From: Cymodocea nodosa
Taxonomy: Eukaryota > Streptophyta > Magnoliopsida > Alismatales > Cymodoceaceae
DNA length: 64,000 nucleotides
Assembly: GCA_036874045.1 (NCBI GenBank)
Contig: CM072335.1
Coordinates: 2,686,001 to 2,750,000, forward strand
Direction of reading: 5' to 3'
The notes below the pieces were generated by a model. That model saw only the letters and a list, made by a program, of their open reading frames with translations. It did no database searches and had not been told where the DNA came from. Position 1 is the stretch's first letter. Every line of letters starts with the position of its first letter. This document shows, piece by piece, positions 1 through 11,659 of this stretch. The position numbers and the translations under genes were made by a program.

Positions 1-2270
1 CACGTATTCTATCGAAGTGTTGGTATGGTCCCAAACTTAGTGTGTTTTTTTAGCTGCAATGGAATTTCCACCGTGACTGACGTGGGGTGGCTGCTCGGCC
101 GATCTTGCCTGGAATTTCCACCATGGTTTGGTCGTATTTTTAGGATGCTAAAGGATGCACCAGTTAAGAGAGGATAATTAATTAGATGTATTTATACTTA
201 CTATTAAGCATCTAAGAATTCTGAAGTTAATTATATTTAGACAGGAATAGAATTAAGATGTATGATTATATGAGAAATTCTTATACAATGCTTATAGGCT
301 GACTCTCCTTAAATATTGGCAAAATGTAAATATATGCACCACTTATCTAATTCTCATGTCAACATTACGGATCTTGTCTTAGTAATCTCAATTAAGTTAA
401 AGATAAAGTGCGTAATACTTAAAGAAATCTATCATGTTAGAGTTTAATAAGGTTTCTTATAAGTTTTCGTCTCTTTGAATATTCTTGATGTACCAAACTA
501 TTTGAGTATCTATTAAGACTTACATGTTATCATATCTATGGATACTTCTAAAGGATCAAAAAAAGAGAGGATAATTAATTAATGTATAAAAACTGAAAAA
601 AGTAAAGAATGACTTAAAATTACTTGATTAGGAATTGTGATAAAAAATTTAAGTTCATGTAATTTAACTGAAGGTTTAATCATATATAGAAATATAGGAA
701 AGATTCACGTCACCGACCTCATGTCATGGATTATGGCTTGAATTATTGTTATTTAATCGGTGACCCATGTCAATGCCTGCGTCAATCATGATCGCCTATG
801 ATAGTCAGTTTCAGCCATACTGCACTAGAATATTTTGCATGGATGATGTTGGTAGCAAATTCCACGTCACCTAGTCTGGAATCCAAGAAAGAACTAAAGC
901 ATTGCATCTTTTCCCAAGTTTGTGTTCTCTAGTAGAGCTCTCAAAGGATGGCCGAGGCAACAATCCCTCTACGAAAACCATTTTATTCTTGGCATTTAAC
1001 ACTATCTCTTCATGGATTGTCTCCAAGTCTCTTAGTTGTCTCCAGTGAGAGGCTTGAATACAATAGTATCACTGTTCTGGTCCGAAGGACTTAGATAATA
1101 GGGATAGTAGACGTCTTTAAAGGAACAGGATGTAGATATGGTGGCCTTGCTTCTATTTTCTTTCATGAAAGGTGTTGAAATAATTCCTTATTGGAAAGTG
1201 TGATGGAACTTAGCACATTTATAGCAAGAAATCTCTGCACCCATAACCAACCATTTTTGAATCAGTTCAAATTTTTATATAGTATCAAAGTCAAAAATGG
1301 TCCTTTGCACTTAAGTCTCTTGTGCATCTACCTAATTCAAAAAAAATGATATTTGTAAGTCTTACAGAGGGCCGCAAGTAAGGAAGAAATAGTCTGGCAT
1401 TGAAAAGTGACATGGATCTTAATATATATATAACAAATGAATTCTCTACTCATAATCAATTTTTTTCATAAAAATGTTGAAATAATTCCTCATTGGAAAG
1501 TGGGACTGTGGAATGGAACCTAATACATCTATATAGCAAGAAATCTCTTCACCAATAATCAATTATTTTTGAGTTGGATGTCTCACATTTTTATATAGAA
1601 TGGAAGCCATAACTGGTCCTTTGCACTTAAGTCTCTTGTGCATCTACCCAACTCAAAAAGATGACATGTAAGTCTTTAAAAAGGCCACTAGAAAGGAAGT
1701 AATAGTCTTTCATTGAAAAGTAAAATGAAACTTATCACATAAATAACAAAAGAACTCTCTCCTCATAATCAATTAGCTTTGAGTTAGATATTTTAGATTT
1801 TTACAAAGAGCACAAAAACTACTAACGATATGGTGGCATGATTTGAACCTACTTTGATATCATGTGAAGAAGGCTAAACCAGGGGAAAACTATGTATTTC
1901 ACTTGAAAATTCAATCTTGTCAGGTATATAGAAGAGTGTTTAGTGAAGAATACACACAACACCTCGATATAACAACTGAGAAAGAGAACCATTCATGAAT
2001 GGTATTAACTGGATTAACTGTCATGGATAGTTTATCTCTACAACAGAAACAAGCAGAATTATTGGCGATTATTGATCTCATACTCTAATAGTTGACAAAT
2101 TCATTTCAAATGTATTTCATATAACTTATTTGCATAATTAATCATTTATATCTTGGTTTGCCTTTTGTTAACAATTTAACAATATGAATTTTGTGCTTAT
2201 CTCATGTAGTGAGATTAAGGCATTGATTGATTACTCATTCTATTTTTGAATTTTTGTTTGTGCCATGCAG
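1..2270. other. presumed first intron of the CREG-like gene, repeat-rich
   Basis: No coding segment could be supported here. The first recognisable exon at 2271 starts with the last base of a codon, so the stretch before it must be intron, with the first exon (signal peptide and N-terminus) to the left of the window or unrecognised. The DNA is AT-rich and contains two diverged direct copies, about 302 bp apart, of an LTR-like sequence (1173-1790). A degenerate stretch resembling an LTR-element primer-binding region (tttgatatcatgt) lies near 1854. Confidence 0.5.
1173..1790. repeat. two diverged ~302-bp tandem copies of LTR-like sequence
   Basis: The block beginning tgttgaaataattcc at 1173 recurs at 1475. 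Within each copy the order is the same: an 'attggaaagtg' motif, an 'agcaagaaatctct' motif, 'cctttgcacttaagtctc', a second 'cattgaaaagt' block and a 'cataatcaatt' block. The 'attggaaagtg' motif resembles the conserved 'cccacattgg' start of many plant TRIM/LTR elements. The copies have clearly diverged, so the duplication is old. Orientation and exact ends were not determined. Confidence 0.55.
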
Positions 2271-4934
2271 TACAATCTCAAGTGACATGGGAGGAGCTCC
2301 ATTTGGGTAATGCTGTTTTTCCATTGCTGCATGAGATATAAACCAGGAATATCTGCACCATTTGAGATGTCAATAGTTTGTCCAACATCACTTCATTCTG
2401 TTTACCTGGGTCTGTGTTTGATTTCTAATCAGTTGTTGCATTTTTTCCTGTAATCTGCAGAAATGTGGTTTCATTTAGTGATGGTTTACCTAACGAGGGA
2501 AAAGGAATCCCTTACTTCTATTTAACAGCTCTTGATCCCACAGCTAGATATGCACTGAAGGACAAGAGAGCTTCTCTTACAGTTAGCGAGGTTCCTATTG
2601 GATCCTGTGGAAAAATAGACCCTGAGAACCCCACATGTGCAAAGCTTACCATCAATGGGAAGGTAATTTGTGCAAGAAACCTTAGTGCTCCTCTTTTTCA
2701 TGCTTATACAATAATCATGGTCATCAAGACATACCCCATAACTGTGAACTTGGAGATATCATCTTGATTCTCAGAGATACTATATTGCTAGTATTGTGTC
2801 ATGCAATATATATATATAATGGACCATAAGTCCATAATGCACCAATTACTTTGTTTTTTCTTGTAGTATTTTTGAAGGGATCTGTATACTTTTGCATTAA
2901 GAATTATCTTAGAAGATTGATGATGTCAGCAACTTAGAACTGCATCCTACTTCACAGCCCCCAAGTAAGCATATAGTGTGGATATTGTAGAAAGTTGTAA
3001 TCGAGTTAAGCAAGAGTTTACTAACAAAAAAGAATCACTTTTATCTTGTATTTTAAAGAATGTCATTTAGTTTAGTTTTCTATGAAAAGGGCCAAATTCC
3101 AGAAATAGAAGTCTTCAACTTATATTCACCTTTGAATCCTGATACTATGATTTCATTGAAAAATAAAACATCACATTTAGCTAGTCCTTTATAGTAAACA
3201 AAATCATTTGTATCTTCTATTTTTAAGAATGTGGCAGAACATAAGACTATTTGAGAATGATGTATATGATTGATCTCTGAAGATTATGTGCAAAAAAACT
3301 GTATGTGCAAGAGATAGGGGTCTGTACTAGGTTTAATTGATGCGTATGTACCGAGGGTGTTGGTGACAAAACTAGTGGTGTTGAGCTTGTACCAAGCAAT
3401 ACAAGTGACCTTAGAATTAACGAAAATATATTCAGAGTGCTTGGGCTATATTTTCTAGGGATAGTTGATCCCTTCACTCCTTTCGCATAATTGCCTTATG
3501 CTTTTGAGTTGTTTTCGTTCCAGGAATATAATGTAAGCCACGCCCATAGTTTGAATATCAGGAGCCTAGAAGGATCCATTATCGTAGTGATGAGTTTTGA
3601 TTTTATAATATTTTATGACTGATGTGATGCAGGTACTGTACATTCTCAGTAATTCTCACGGACGCATTGTGCAACAATATCTTCTTTTGATTTTAATTTT
3701 GGTTTTTTTATCTAAGTTTTGAATGTTTTTATTTGTGTGCATACTTGAGTTGTCAAATTACATAATGCTTCTGTTGATGTTGATAAAATGTCTGTCTTAA
3801 GGTGTTTTCCTTGGAGGTTCGACCATATTTATTGAATCTTGTATTGTTACAGCTGAGTGTGGTTGATCCTAAATCTGCAGAAGGGGATTTCGCCCAACGT
3901 GCTCTATTCTCAAAGCATGCCGAGATGAAAGGTAAATAATTTTCATGTTTCATTAACCATTTATAGAAATTTAAAGGTTTATTTACTAACAATTATTTGA
4001 TCGAATATATGAGAATAGACTGGTGTTTTTCAACCAAATGTATTTTTGATACACCACTTTATTTTCATATGTTCAAAAAATGATTTATTTTGGACCGATG
4101 TTTAAAATTAGATTGGCCATGGACACTGTAGAATGCGTAGGTGGTCGGTTCATGAGTTCAACACATTCACACCTTTATCTGAAAAAAACTCAATCAAACC
4201 AATGATGTCAGTATTTCATCATAATTAATTAGAAAATAATTTAATATTACATAATATACAAAAAAAAGAAAACGAAAATCAGAAATAAAAATAATGGAAA
4301 ATTCACGAAAACTTAATGAAAACAAAGTCAACACAAGTCAAGAAAAAAGAATTGCAAGTGCATGGGTATTTAGGTTTTCTTTTGATAAAGAAAACTGGTT
4401 AAACGGGTCACCACATCAACCATTTCAACCGTTAGAACGGTTGAATCAGGGCCTGCTGACCCAGTGGGTTTACTAATTCCCAGTCCAACAGGTCCAATCG
4501 ATTGGTCTAGTTCAATTTTGACAACATTACTTGGAACTGAATATGCCATACCAAAGGAAAAGAAAAAGAAAAAGAAAAACTGTTCTGAAGCCCTTATTGT
4601 ATACTTGTTGGACCTAAATATCGACGGTAATGACTTCTGCTATGAGTTTTGTTGACTTGCAACAGAGTGGCCCAAGAATCATAACTTTCAGATATTCAAG
4701 CTTACAATCGAGAATCTATTTCTGATCGACTGGTTTGGTGGTGCTAAGCCTCTTCCTGTACCCGAGTACCTAAAACCTCAAGTGTGAGTACAGAATGTGC
4801 ATAGTTTTAATCTTTCCGAAAGATAACAAAATTGGTCTGCTTATCTTGCTGCACTCAAATACCCTAATTCATGCTTTTCCATGGAATTTGTTTGCTCTCA
4901 CAGGAAACAATTGCTGTCCAGATACCTGAAGTGA
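2271..4934 (+). CDS. CREG-like / pyridoxamine 5'-phosphate oxidase family protein, 3' part
   Basis: Five exons are joined in phase: 2271-2306, 2461-2662, 3853-3931, 4666-4783 and 4904-4934 (154 codons plus stop). The product matches the C-terminal two thirds of plant CREG-like proteins, which have an FMN-binding split-barrel (PNPOx-like) fold and usually enter the secretory/endomembrane system. Visible family signatures are ISSDMGGAPFG, VVSFSDG, GIPYFYLTALDPTARYALKD, CGKIDPENPTCAKLT, FSKHAEM, and WPKNHNF followed by FLIDWFGGAKPL. All junctions are GT-AG. The exon before 2271 (expected signal peptide and a 'WGVLST'-like segment) is not in the window, so the gene is partial at its 5' end. The family's catalytic activity is not established; many CREG proteins lack oxidase activity. 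Identity is firm and function uncertain. Confidence 0.88.
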
Positions 4935-6247
4935 GACTCTGAGAGTCGCCGTACCATGTCTATAATGCAATATTTGTCTTTGTCATTAATCATCCTTGTA
5001 TATTATTCTACCATAACCATTAATATTTGCAATTAAATGAATATGACCCCTTTTCCACCAGCCAACGACAATCGATGTTATACTGTTATTGTTTCCTTCA
5101 TCAATCCTATATCTACTTGAAATGCATAGATGAAAAGCTTTCTTGGTTGATTTTGCTGGTTAGTTCATTCTCACAGGAACCAGTTGGATCGTCAGATCGG
5201 TCAGCAATTTCTCTTGTTAATGATAAGCATTTTTACTTGAGTTCAAATCTGGCTTTCCTTCTCTTAAAACAAGTAAAATGCACGTCAAATATTCCCTCTA
5301 AATAATATATTTTCCCATACATTTTTTCTTTCTTTCTCATCTCTTTTTCCACTTTTCTCTCCCTCTCATATTTTTCTTCACTTTCAATGTTTCTCATTCC
5401 CCTTTTATTTTCCACATTTAAACTAAAATAATTTTTTATTAAATTTACATGCACATATATATATGAATTTTTCTAACCAAATGGATGATATGCAGGCCAA
5501 GCGACCAATCACACTCGACCATCAATACCATTTTTTAATACGGGCATTTTACGAAATAACGTATTGGTCATGATGGATGAAAGGCTGGCTGACTATAGAT
5601 AATATGGTAAAAAGATTGTAGAAATTTTAATTCAAAATTAATTAATAATGAATGAAAAGATTTATCATATATAAGATTTAGTTTTGTTCTTACTTTTTAC
5701 TAACATGAGATTTTTCTAATATTTTACTTTATCATAAGTGTTTATAAACGAATGTGCGTAAATTAACTTTGATATCATGTTGAATTTTTAACTTCAAATA
5801 AAGCCTAATTTTGATTTTGTCTTTACTTTTATTGGTACGAGACTTTTGTAATATTCTTTTCACTTACAGTTTATCCATGTGTTTGTAAGTATTATGAGAG
5901 AATGTACGTGAATTGATTTTAAGATCATGTTGAAATTCTAACTTAAAATCAATTGATAGTAAGTAAGAGAATTTATCATATATACAACTCATTTCCATCT
6001 TTACTCTTATTGATGTAAAACTGTTCGAATAAAGACAAATTATACTATTCTAATTGGATTGCCATAGACAAAGGAGTGTTGAACACTGTAGAGGTGCCTA
6101 CAAGAGTGCAGGAGATGGCATACAATATGACCAAACTTGGAATACCTTCAGATAAGAACAATGTTTAGGGTCTGCATTACACCTGGGACTTCAGAAAGCA
6201 AGCAAGCAAGCAAGGAACTACTTGCTTTGTACACACCCTGATTAGAA
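4935..6247. other. intergenic, convergent 3' flanks, repeats
   Basis: This gap lies between the stop of the CREG-like gene and the stop of the RCC1-like gene, which converge. It holds both 3' UTRs, a pyrimidine-rich stretch (5310-5400) and a set of diverged ~150-160-bp repeats (5613-6010). I see no gene. Confidence 0.6.
5613..6010. repeat. ~150-160-bp diverged tandem repeats, LTR-like
   Basis: A phrase of the form 'gaaattttaa-ttcaaaatta-attaataatgaat' recurs near 5621, 5781 and 5931. Between the copies are matching blocks: 'ttatcatatata', 'cttactttttactaacatgaga' against 'ctttacttttattggtacgaga', 'gaatgtgcgtaaatt' against 'gaatgtacgtgaatt', and 'gatatcatgttga' against 'agatcatgttga'. The 'gatatcatgttga' block resembles degenerate LTR-element primer-site flanks. 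The copies are strongly diverged. Confidence 0.5.
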
Positions 6248-9200
6248 TTAATTTCTACTTATGGTTTTCATGGCAAACGTAAACCCACTGCCACAGTACA
6301 CCTCTATTTTAGTACCATCATTGTTGGATCCTGCCATGCCCATATCCACAACTTGAGGTATGGTTTGGTCAAGGACGCTGCCCAAGCCAAGCTGTCCATG
6401 TTCTCCCCAGCCCCAGGTCATTATTTTCCCACTCTCTAATCATTTAAACAGGAGAGAAGAATCACAAACAAGGCAAAACACCATGGAGAACAAAATAGAT
6501 TAAGAACCATCACCTGTCACCAAAACAGAGTGCTCAGATCCTGCAGCAATGTGCACCACTTTTTCCCCATCTATGCCTGCTATCTTCCCGATTGGGTAGG
6601 AAGTGGATGCCTCTGAAAGAAAAATAAAGGGGTTGTCTGTGAAGTACAGGGTCTCAAATGGAAACATGAGCTCTCCAAGAAAATTATTATAAAGGGGTTG
6701 CCTGCCCTTTGTTGACATCACCAACAGGATTTAACATTTTTGGCGTTTCTGATAAAATGGAGAAATATGGGAACCATCCAAGGAGGCAATGAAGATGATG
6801 CAGGCAGAAACAGGACGGAGCATAGATAAAATCATTGAAGGGCTTTGTATGGAGAAGACGGCTAATTTATCACATAATCAGAGAAATATAATGGCGCGGC
6901 TTGTGAAATCCAAGGACAGCTGGATGAAAACATCGTTCTCTATAGTGTGGGGAAAAAAACCATAGTAATGGAACCAGGCACAAAAATCTTTGAAGATATG
7001 ATTCTCTCTCACTTTGGTTTTTTGGGAAAAAGCTTGAGGTATGAAGGTGGAAATAAAGAGAAATAACAAAGTCAGACTCAAAAAGATCTTTACTTTTGAT
7101 TGTGAGGATAATATTATTCCATGTAACAATAGATCTCTTAAACAATGTCTCATGTAAGAATCTTTATTCTTAAACCTGTACCATTAATCCTAACAAAAAA
7201 AAATGGATACATCAATAAGAAAAAAGTGACAATAGGCTACCTTTCTTTGAGCGGTAACATTAAAGGGCTGCCCAAGGGCATAAGCCTACTATTGCTCTAA
7301 AGTAAGAGATGATAAGTACCTATAGTAATAAAATGATATCAAATTTGAAAGGATAATGAATTATGCCAGTTACCATGGGCTTATAAAAGCAATGATAGAG
7401 GAATGATACAACATACATATGGTGATGGACAAACTATCCAGATAAACATATGGCATTAAAAATATGCATACATTTAAGTTTATAAAGTTATATTTTTATA
7501 AATCTAGGACGCTAACCATTCATGGTAGCATCCTTGCTGCAGGAAACAGTGGATTCTGGCCCTCCTTTGTGTTGTTTTAAATGACTAAGTTTCCCATGAA
7601 GGTTTCCACCAACCATAAATACTTCCCCATCTGAAAAAAAAGGTCCAACAAAAATAATTTCGCAAAGATTCTGCATTTCAAACCAAGTTTGATCCCACTT
7701 AGATTTGAAGAAAACCTGCCAAGAGTAAGGCATGATTCCACCCAAGAACCACTTGAGAGAATGTCAAATGCAGTGGCAACTTAGCAGGCAGGTAATCCTT
7801 CAAGTTGCCATAAAATGATCTTCCCCAGACATACAATTGCCCATAACCTATGGAATAGAATACATAAGATCTCAACTATAAGGCATAAGCAACCAAGAGA
7901 AAAAAGAAATTGGTTGCAGAAAATTTCACAAACTAACGCAACAGACAACTCACTCGACAAAGCAGCACTATGATCTCCATTAGAATATACACTATCAATA
8001 ATTTCATCCTCAAAAGCAAGAATCATTTGGGGAAGACTGAACTTATAGGTTCCATCTAAGGATATGCCAAGTTGTCCATGTCTTCCAGAGCCAAAACTAT
8101 AGACTGAATTCCTTGATGAGCCTGCATTAGAGTTGTTCTAAACATTTTATTGTTAGTACTGGCAATTAACATCAATAATATCCAAAATTGAAGGCCATCT
8201 TGTCACCAATTGGCCTACAAATGATAAATATACCTCATCAAGAAGGATAATACTAAAATTAATTGACACAATTGGTCAATTCTCAAAATAAAGGGATAAT
8301 TATAGAAAAAGTATGTGACACAAGAATGTGACTTAGTGCAGTTTTGAACATTTTAAAACATTGAGCACCTAGTGAAAAGATTTTAAAGCACGTGATTCAT
8401 GCAATCCAATGTAGGATAGTTGTGCAAGTAAAAATTCCTGTCTGTCTCCAATAAAACAGATTAAGGGACTTCTCAATGACTATATAGAATAATTAATAAT
8501 TTCGATTTAAACTTCTAAAAATCTTGATAGTTGAAAATTTTTGTGACTAATACAAAAAAAATATCTTCTTACCCTTCAACAAGACAAGAGAATGGCGCAT
8601 TCCACATGCTATTTCCTTGACATGCTTAAAAACAAAAAAAGATACTTCAGTAGGGGAAAATTGTGTCAGATAATCACCATGCCCAAGTTGCCCAAATGAA
8701 CCATCTCCACATGTCAAAAGTCGGCCATCATCTATAAAAAACAGTTAATCAATTAAATTCCCAGTTGGCCACTAAATCCACTACTGATGGAAAGATGCTA
8801 CAGCAATTTAGGAATATAAACATATTAAATAGATCCTGCATAGTTCAATGTACAGGGAGATATTATTATTAACCCAAATTAAAATCAGACTCTGTTTGCA
8901 AAGAAAATTTTGATTGATCTCATAAAAAATACTACCATATGTTCTTCAAATACTCTCTTTTTACTTACATTTTTGTTTCAACACTCGTGATTGCAAACAA
9001 GAATGTGTTTTATATCATCTCATAGCTATACAAAATATTCAAAATCCCATAGAATATTGACAATATTTAGCAGCAGAGAACAAAGAAAAAATTCTATGTT
9101 TGAGAAGATTCTAGGAACAAAACAGTTGTTACCACCACCATATAATAGAACATGACAAAATTATCAAACAAGATATAATCAATGTCATCAGGATGATGTT

Positions 9201-11201
9201 TATGGGAATAAGATTGTTCGTTGTTTTAGCGTAAGTATGTATTCATTCTTCTTAATTAATAAATTCATCTTCTGTTCATCCCAGTTCCTTGGGTGGAAGA
9301 GTGTGTTCAGGCTTATGAAACAAGTCCTTGATAGTTCAAAACTTGAATTGGCACACAATATTGAGAAGTAGCAGCCTTGTGAAAGGAGAGGGGATTGATG
9401 CCTTGATTAGCTTGCTACTTCTCATAGCTCTTGAAACACAAAGTACATATATAATATTATGACTTGCTTAACCATCAGTTGATATACGGAAAAATAGAAA
9501 ATCATTAAAAAAATGATAATAACAGGTGCAAGAAAGGAGGAGGAAATGAACCAGCAGATATTAGATGATGTTGGAATCTATTAGTGGATCGCATATTGTA
9601 GCACATATGCAATGGCTAGTAAAGTCAAAGAGTTACAAGCAAATTCATTATATCAAAGGAACCCAGAAGTGCCCAAAACTCTTAATGGACCAACATTTTT
9701 GGGCAAACTATAGATATACCTATGAAACTTAAAGCAGGTATACATAACAAACGATTAATTTCAGTCAATTATGTAACTAACTTCAAATTAAAATATAACA
9801 AAAAGCCAGAGAAGAGGTGGTGAATGGTTGAGTTTCTTCCTATGAAAATTGAAAAAGAAGTTGTATTTCATTATTTTCTCACCTATACTTCTACCCCAAA
9901 CAATGATGAGAAAATTTTAAACCCAATATCTAAAATATTTATATTTTGATTTTATTTTTTCATGCAAAACCATACAAGTATCTGATTTTTTCATCTATTT
10001 TTAGAAAAAAACCTTTAAATTTTCCATTTTAATTTCTTTCTAATTTTATCTTCTATAGTTTAATTTTATTTCATAATTCATCAATACTCGAGACAGTAAC
10101 AGATGGATCCACTTGTTCCCACAGGCTCACATTTTTATATTGAGAACAAAATGAATAAAAGTATTGTCCATTTATCCTAGAAGAATCCGTGAAGTCTGAA
10201 AAAAAAAAAAGAGTACCTGTAACGAATCCAGAGTGATTCCAACCGGCAGAAATAGAAATCACCGTGTAGTTTTCCAAAGATTTCAAATTTCTTGGTTTGG
10301 AACTACTTTTTGGAAGACCATGGCCAAGTTGACCGTGCACACCTCTCCCCCATGTCAACACCCTGCCATTACCTGCCACATAACAAAGAATGTAGACCTT
10401 TATTTTCAAGAAATTGCAGTACCATATGATTGATGTTTATCACCACCATAAACAGTGAATTTGTCTGTGAGTGAAGTCAAAAGAGGTCAGAAAACAACTA
10501 GCCAACTGCTTCCAATCAAGTATAGCATGGAAGAATATAACATAGAAATATTTGTCTACGACCAATTAGTCTTGCATAACATACAATGGAAGTTCTCTCG
10601 ACAGGAATTTTTGCAGGCAGGAGGCAGGCCAGCTACCTGATAAAAATGTAATGGAAGCATGGATACATATATATAACACCAAACTGAGTTTTGCAAATTT
10701 AAACCAGATCGTGTACAATGATAACTCCAAATCCAGGCAAGAACGAAGTGGTGGTACTCAACACAACCTCACGGTCACCAACAAGCAACACGACCCACCA
10801 AAACTCCATGATTGGTAAACAGTGAAACCATGAAATACGTCGTCGTCATCAATCAGTCCACACATAAACATGGCATCCCTCCATTCATCTCGGAGTTAGA
10901 AAGGAGACGAACTCGTACCTGTCAAGGCGATGGTGTGGGCACCTCCGCAGGCAAGGCGAGAGATGGCGACGACGGGGGGAAGATCGACGAGAGCAGGGTT
11001 TGATGGGATGGAATCGGTGATGGGTTCGTTGACGATCGATCCATCGTCATTCTCGTCGTCGGCGAGGTGTAGTAGGATAGAGAGCGGGATGGGCTGGGGC
11101 AATAGCTGATCGTTCATGGTCCCCGTCCCAAGCTGACCATCGGTGCCCGCCCCCCATGCCCACAGGAAGTGGAGCTGGGACGGCCCTCGCCCTTCTTCCA
11201 T
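6248..11201 (-). CDS. RCC1-repeat (UVR8-like superfamily) protein
   Basis: Eight exons, listed 5' to 3' on the minus strand, close in phase: 11201-10919, 10372-10217, 8731-8573, 8121-7954, 7847-7716, 7630-7517, 6612-6514 and 6435-6248 (432 residues). Each exon carries roughly one blade of an RCC1 beta-propeller. Blade signatures are WAWGAGTDGQLGTG, TWGRGVHGQLGHG, TCGDGSFGQLGHG, SFGSGRHGQLGIS, VWGRSFYGNL, MVGGNLHGKL and TWGWGEHGQLGLG, seven in all; the fifth and sixth are degenerate. 'ACGGAHT', 'AGWNHSG', 'ACGMRHS' and 'AGSEHSV' mark strand ends. The first in-frame ATG is at 11201. No extra domain (FYVE, PH, BRX) is present, so it belongs to the short RCC1-only class. These act as scaffolds or regulators; the exact partner is unknown. 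It is divergent to the ASCC2-like gene. Confidence 0.9.
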
Positions 11202-11659
11202 ATCTTCCGACACAAGCGTTTTCTCCCTCGCCGCCGGCGGTTCTCTCCTTTTTCAAGTGCTGTGTTCTTCCGTCGAGGTGGTGATTTTACATTTGGAGAT
11301 CTTGAAATCTAAATTTGGATAAAAATACAATTACTCTTGGAATTTCCATGGAAGTACGTAATTTTGTTTTGTTTAAAAGTCTATAAACTTTATTTGTAAA
11401 ATACCTTTTTTTGTAATTTTGATAGTAAAAGTTATTAATAATTTATATTACCTTTGGACAAAAAAATCCACAACATTTTCATCTTTTAACTGTGACTGCC
11501 ATCTAATTTTTCCGAACCAGTAGAAAAGATTACGTACGTAGAAACGGTGAAAATAGAGAGAAGATTTATTGGTACAAACCGCCGGCGAAAGGCTCCGAGC
11601 GAAGCGGTGGCGGTACGGTGGATAATCGACTCTTCGCTTCCTCGTTTCCGAGATTTAGA
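11202..11659. promoter_or_regulatory. short shared intergenic region, putative bidirectional promoter
   Basis: Only 458 bp separate the start codons of the RCC1-like gene (minus) and the ASCC2-like gene (plus). Both 5' leaders and promoters must lie here unless they overlap. The centre (11280-11470) is AT-rich and the two flanks are GC-rich leaders. I see no clear TATA box at a convincing distance on either side. A bidirectional promoter is an inference from spacing alone. Confidence 0.5.

Noticed and set aside
11202..11213. Upstream start for the RCC1-like protein at 11213
   Set aside because: That codon is GTG. The first in-frame ATG is at 11201, which leaves the WAWGAG blade intact.
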